Below the pieces are notes generated by a model that was given only the letters and a program-made list of their open reading frames with translations, searched no databases and was not told the origin of the DNA. Source: Acidobacteriota bacterium (GTDB taxonomy: Bacteria > Acidobacteriota > Blastocatellia > Pyrinomonadales > Pyrinomonadaceae). From it: DNA of 6,291 bases. The stretch covers positions 1 to 6,291 of the forward strand of contig JAOTWT010000192.1 of assembly GCA_029862725.1 (NCBI GenBank), read 5' to 3'. Shown in pieces: positions 4,325-6,291 of this stretch. Position numbers and translations under genes: made by a program. Numbering within the stretch: position 1 is the first letter of the stretch; every line of letters starts with the position of its first letter.

Positions 4325-6291
4325 ATGCGTGATATTCCAGTCGGAAACGGTTCGCTGTTGGTCACTTTTGACGACAAGTACCGTATACGAGACATTTATT
4401 TCCCGCACGTCGGACAGGAAAACCACACCGAAGGATTCGCCTTTAGATTCGGTGTCTGGGTAGACGGTTCGATATCCTGGGTCTCGGACGACGAGTGGAA
4501 GAGGACGATCAGGTATATCCCCGAAACGCTAGTCACCGATGTCCACCTGATAAACGAGAAGATCGGTATTGAGCTGGTATCGCATGACACGGTCGCAAAC
4601 CACGACAATGTTTTTCTCCGCAAGCTCTACGTCAGCAACCTCCTGGATAAACACCGCGATGTAAGAGTGTTCTTTCATCACGATTTCCATATATACGAAA
4701 ACGAAGTAGGCGATACCGCATTTTATGACCCTGAGAGCCATTCACTGGTCCACTACAAGAAACATCGATATTTTCTGATTAACACGGATCCGCCTTTCGA
4801 CCATTTTGCTACCGGCAGAAAAGGCTTTCAGGACAAGGAAGGCACCTGGCGCGATGCTGAAGACGGACACCTGGAGGGAGGGGCAATCACAGAGGGCTCG
4901 GTAGATTCGACGATTCAGGTCAACTTAGAGCTTGAAGCTCAGCAAACATTGGAGTTTTTTTACTGGATCGCGGCCGGGACGACTAATGATGAAGTGACGG
5001 TCTTGAATGACTGGGTAATAACCAATCCCGCGTCAAGGGTCTTGGACCGCGAGCAGAACTACTGGCATGTCTGGGTCAACAAAAATGAAAGGGATTTCTG
5101 CGGACTATCGAGCACATGTACCCGCCTTTATAAGCGTTCGTTGCTTATCATCAAAACCCAGGTCGATAATGGCGGTGCGATTCTAGCGGCGAACGACTCG
5201 GACGTTACGGACCGCGCGACCGATCATTACAGCTATTTATGGACACGGGACGGCGCATTCGTCGCAAATGCCCTCGACCTGGCGGGTTATCCGTACCTCA
5301 CACGCCGTTTTTTTCGATTTTGCGAAAGCATTGTCCACAAGAATGGATATTTTCTCCAGAAGTACAATCCCGACGGCACTGTGGCCTCTGGATGGCATGC
5401 CGCGTGGGACGTTTGGGCCAAAAAGAAACAGGTTCCTATTCAGGAGGATGAGACTGCACTCGTCCTTTGGTCGCTTTGGGAGCATTACAGCAAATTCCGG
5501 GAACTTGGGTTTTCCAGCATGCTTTATCGCTCGCTCATCACAAAATGCAGCGAGTTTGTCGTAGGTTTTTTTGATGACGAGCTGGGGCTCCCGAAACCGT
5601 CCTGGAATTTATGGGAAGACAGACGCGGCATCCACACCTTTACCTGCTCCACGGTAGTTGGGGGACTTCGTGCGGCGGCGAACTTTGCTCATCTTTTTGG
5701 CGAACCCGAGCGCGCCGAGCATTATGAATCTGTCGCCAAAAGGATCGTAAAGGGTATGCGTGATCATCTTTGGAGCGAAGGGCACGGGCATTTTTTTAGA
5801 GCTCTTAATGTGAACGGCGATCAGACGTACGATCCGGATGCCGTCCTCGATTCCTCGATGTTCGGCCTCTTCTATTTTGGTGCGTTTGATGCCAACGACG
5901 AAATGGTTGTCAGCACGATGGAGAAGATCAAAGAAACACTCTGGGTGAGCGGAGAGATCGGCGGTCTAGCCCGTTTTGAAAACGACGGATATATGCGTGT
6001 CTCAGATCAATATACCGGAAACCCCTGGTTTATCTGCACGCTTTGGCTTGCTGAATGGTATATCGCAAAGGCCAGGACGACTGCCGAACTCGAGCAAGCA
6101 AATGAGTTGCTGGAATGGGCCGCGGACCGCGCGCTCCCTTCGGGCGTGATGGCCGAGCAGCTTGACCCGCAAACCGGCGAACCGGTCTCGGTTTCGCCCC
6201 TGACGTGGTCACATTCGACTTTTGTCGCCGTTGTTGAGAATTATAGGGCAAAGGTTTGTGAACTCCACGAATCCGATAAGCCAAACGAGAT
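4325..6291 (+). CDS. Glycoside hydrolase family 15 protein (glucoamylase- or trehalase-like), last residues outside the window
   Basis: The frame is open from the ATG at 4325 to the right edge, 655 codons, close to the full length of bacterial GH15 enzymes. These inverting enzymes release glucose from alpha-glucans, or split trehalose in the TREH-type subgroup. Residues 1 to about 265 form the N-terminal beta-sandwich typical of prokaryotic members, opening with DIPVGNGSLLVTFDDKYRIRDIYFPHVGQENH. The (alpha/alpha)6 catalytic domain follows: DHYSYLWTRDGAF (300-312), SGWHAAWDVW and PIQEDETALVLWSLW (371-385), WNLWEDRRGIHTFTCS (427-442) with the probable general acid E431, and SGVMAEQLDP (606-615) with the probable general base E611, then PLTWSHSTFV (625-634). 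No signal peptide is visible, so it should be cytoplasmic and act on stored glycogen, maltodextrin or trehalose. The start overlaps no Shine-Dalgarno site and lies 3 nt after the tlpA-like stop, suggesting translational coupling. Exact substrate cannot be read from sequence. Confidence 0.93.
   Translation, partial: MRDIPVGNGSLLVTFDDKYRIRDIYFPHVGQENHTEGFAFRFGVWVDGSISWVSDDEWKRTIRYIPETLVTDVHLINEKIGIELVSHDTVANHDNVFLRKLYVSNLLDKHRDVRVFFHHDFHIYENEVGDTAFYDPESHSLVHYKKHRYFLINTDPPFDHFATGRKGFQDKEGTWRDAEDGHLEGGAITEGSVDSTIQVNLELEAQQTLEFFYWIAAGTTNDEVTVLNDWVITNPASRVLDREQNYWHVWVNKNERDFCGLSSTCTRLYKRSLLIIKTQVDNGGAILAANDSDVTDRATDHYSYLWTRDGAFVANALDLAGYPYLTRRFFRFCESIVHKNGYFLQKYNPDGTVASGWHAAWDVWAKKKQVPIQEDETALVLWSLWEHYSKFRELGFSSMLYRSLITKCSEFVVGFFDDELGLPKPSWNLWEDRRGIHTFTCSTVVGGLRAAANFAHLFGEPERAEHYESVAKRIVKGMRDHLWSEGHGHFFRALNVNGDQTYDPDAVLDSSMFGLFYFGAFDANDEMVVSTMEKIKETLWVSGEIGGLARFENDGYMRVSDQYTGNPWFICTLWLAEWYIAKARTTAELEQANELLEWAADRALPSGVMAEQLDPQTGEPVSVSPLTWSHSTFVAVVENYRAKVCELHESDKPNE

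Overview
The window looks like ordinary chromosomal DNA of moderate GC content from a free-living, probably Gram-negative bacterium. One gene has a lipoprotein signal sequence. The housekeeping genes are intact, and no phage, plasmid, transposase or CRISPR genes are seen. Degenerate heptamer repeats and GCCC/GGGC stem-loop elements between genes, together with an IscU-Bfd fusion, remind me of environmental phyla such as Acidobacteriota (Blastocatellia). That assignment is a weak inference, not a measurement.

Layout: the left half is on the minus strand and reads right to left as an IscU-Bfd iron-sulfur protein (2615-3181), a CNNM/CorC-type membrane protein with paired CBS domains (1135-2517), and enolase (from 953, running off the left edge). 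The right half is on the plus strand. It holds a TlpA/ResA-like thioredoxin lipoprotein (3752-4321) followed 3 nt later by a GH15-family glycosidase (from 4325, running off the right edge almost complete). The two halves diverge from a 570-bp intergenic region (3182-3751).

The noncoding DNA is the least ordinary part. The gap between enolase and the CNNM gene is packed with degenerate 7-bp repeats, and the CNNM stop codon lies inside them. The large divergent gap holds a palindrome near the iron-sulfur gene, a roughly 160-bp element with three GC-rich stem-loops between 8-bp inverted ends, a 133-bp segment between 13-bp inverted repeats containing a 10-bp tandem repeat, and a dyad just before the tlpA-like start.

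Functionally the genes do not form one pathway. Enolase is glycolytic and the GH15 enzyme would release glucose from an alpha-glucan or trehalose. The CNNM protein is probably a divalent-cation transporter or sensor, the IscU-Bfd protein handles iron-sulfur clusters, and the thioredoxin-like lipoprotein acts outside the cytoplasm. I do not see convincing evidence for a wholly new system. The best leads are the natural change of the IscU cluster-release aspartate, the tight pairing of an exported thioredoxin-like protein with a cytoplasmic glycosidase, and the two intergenic repeat elements.
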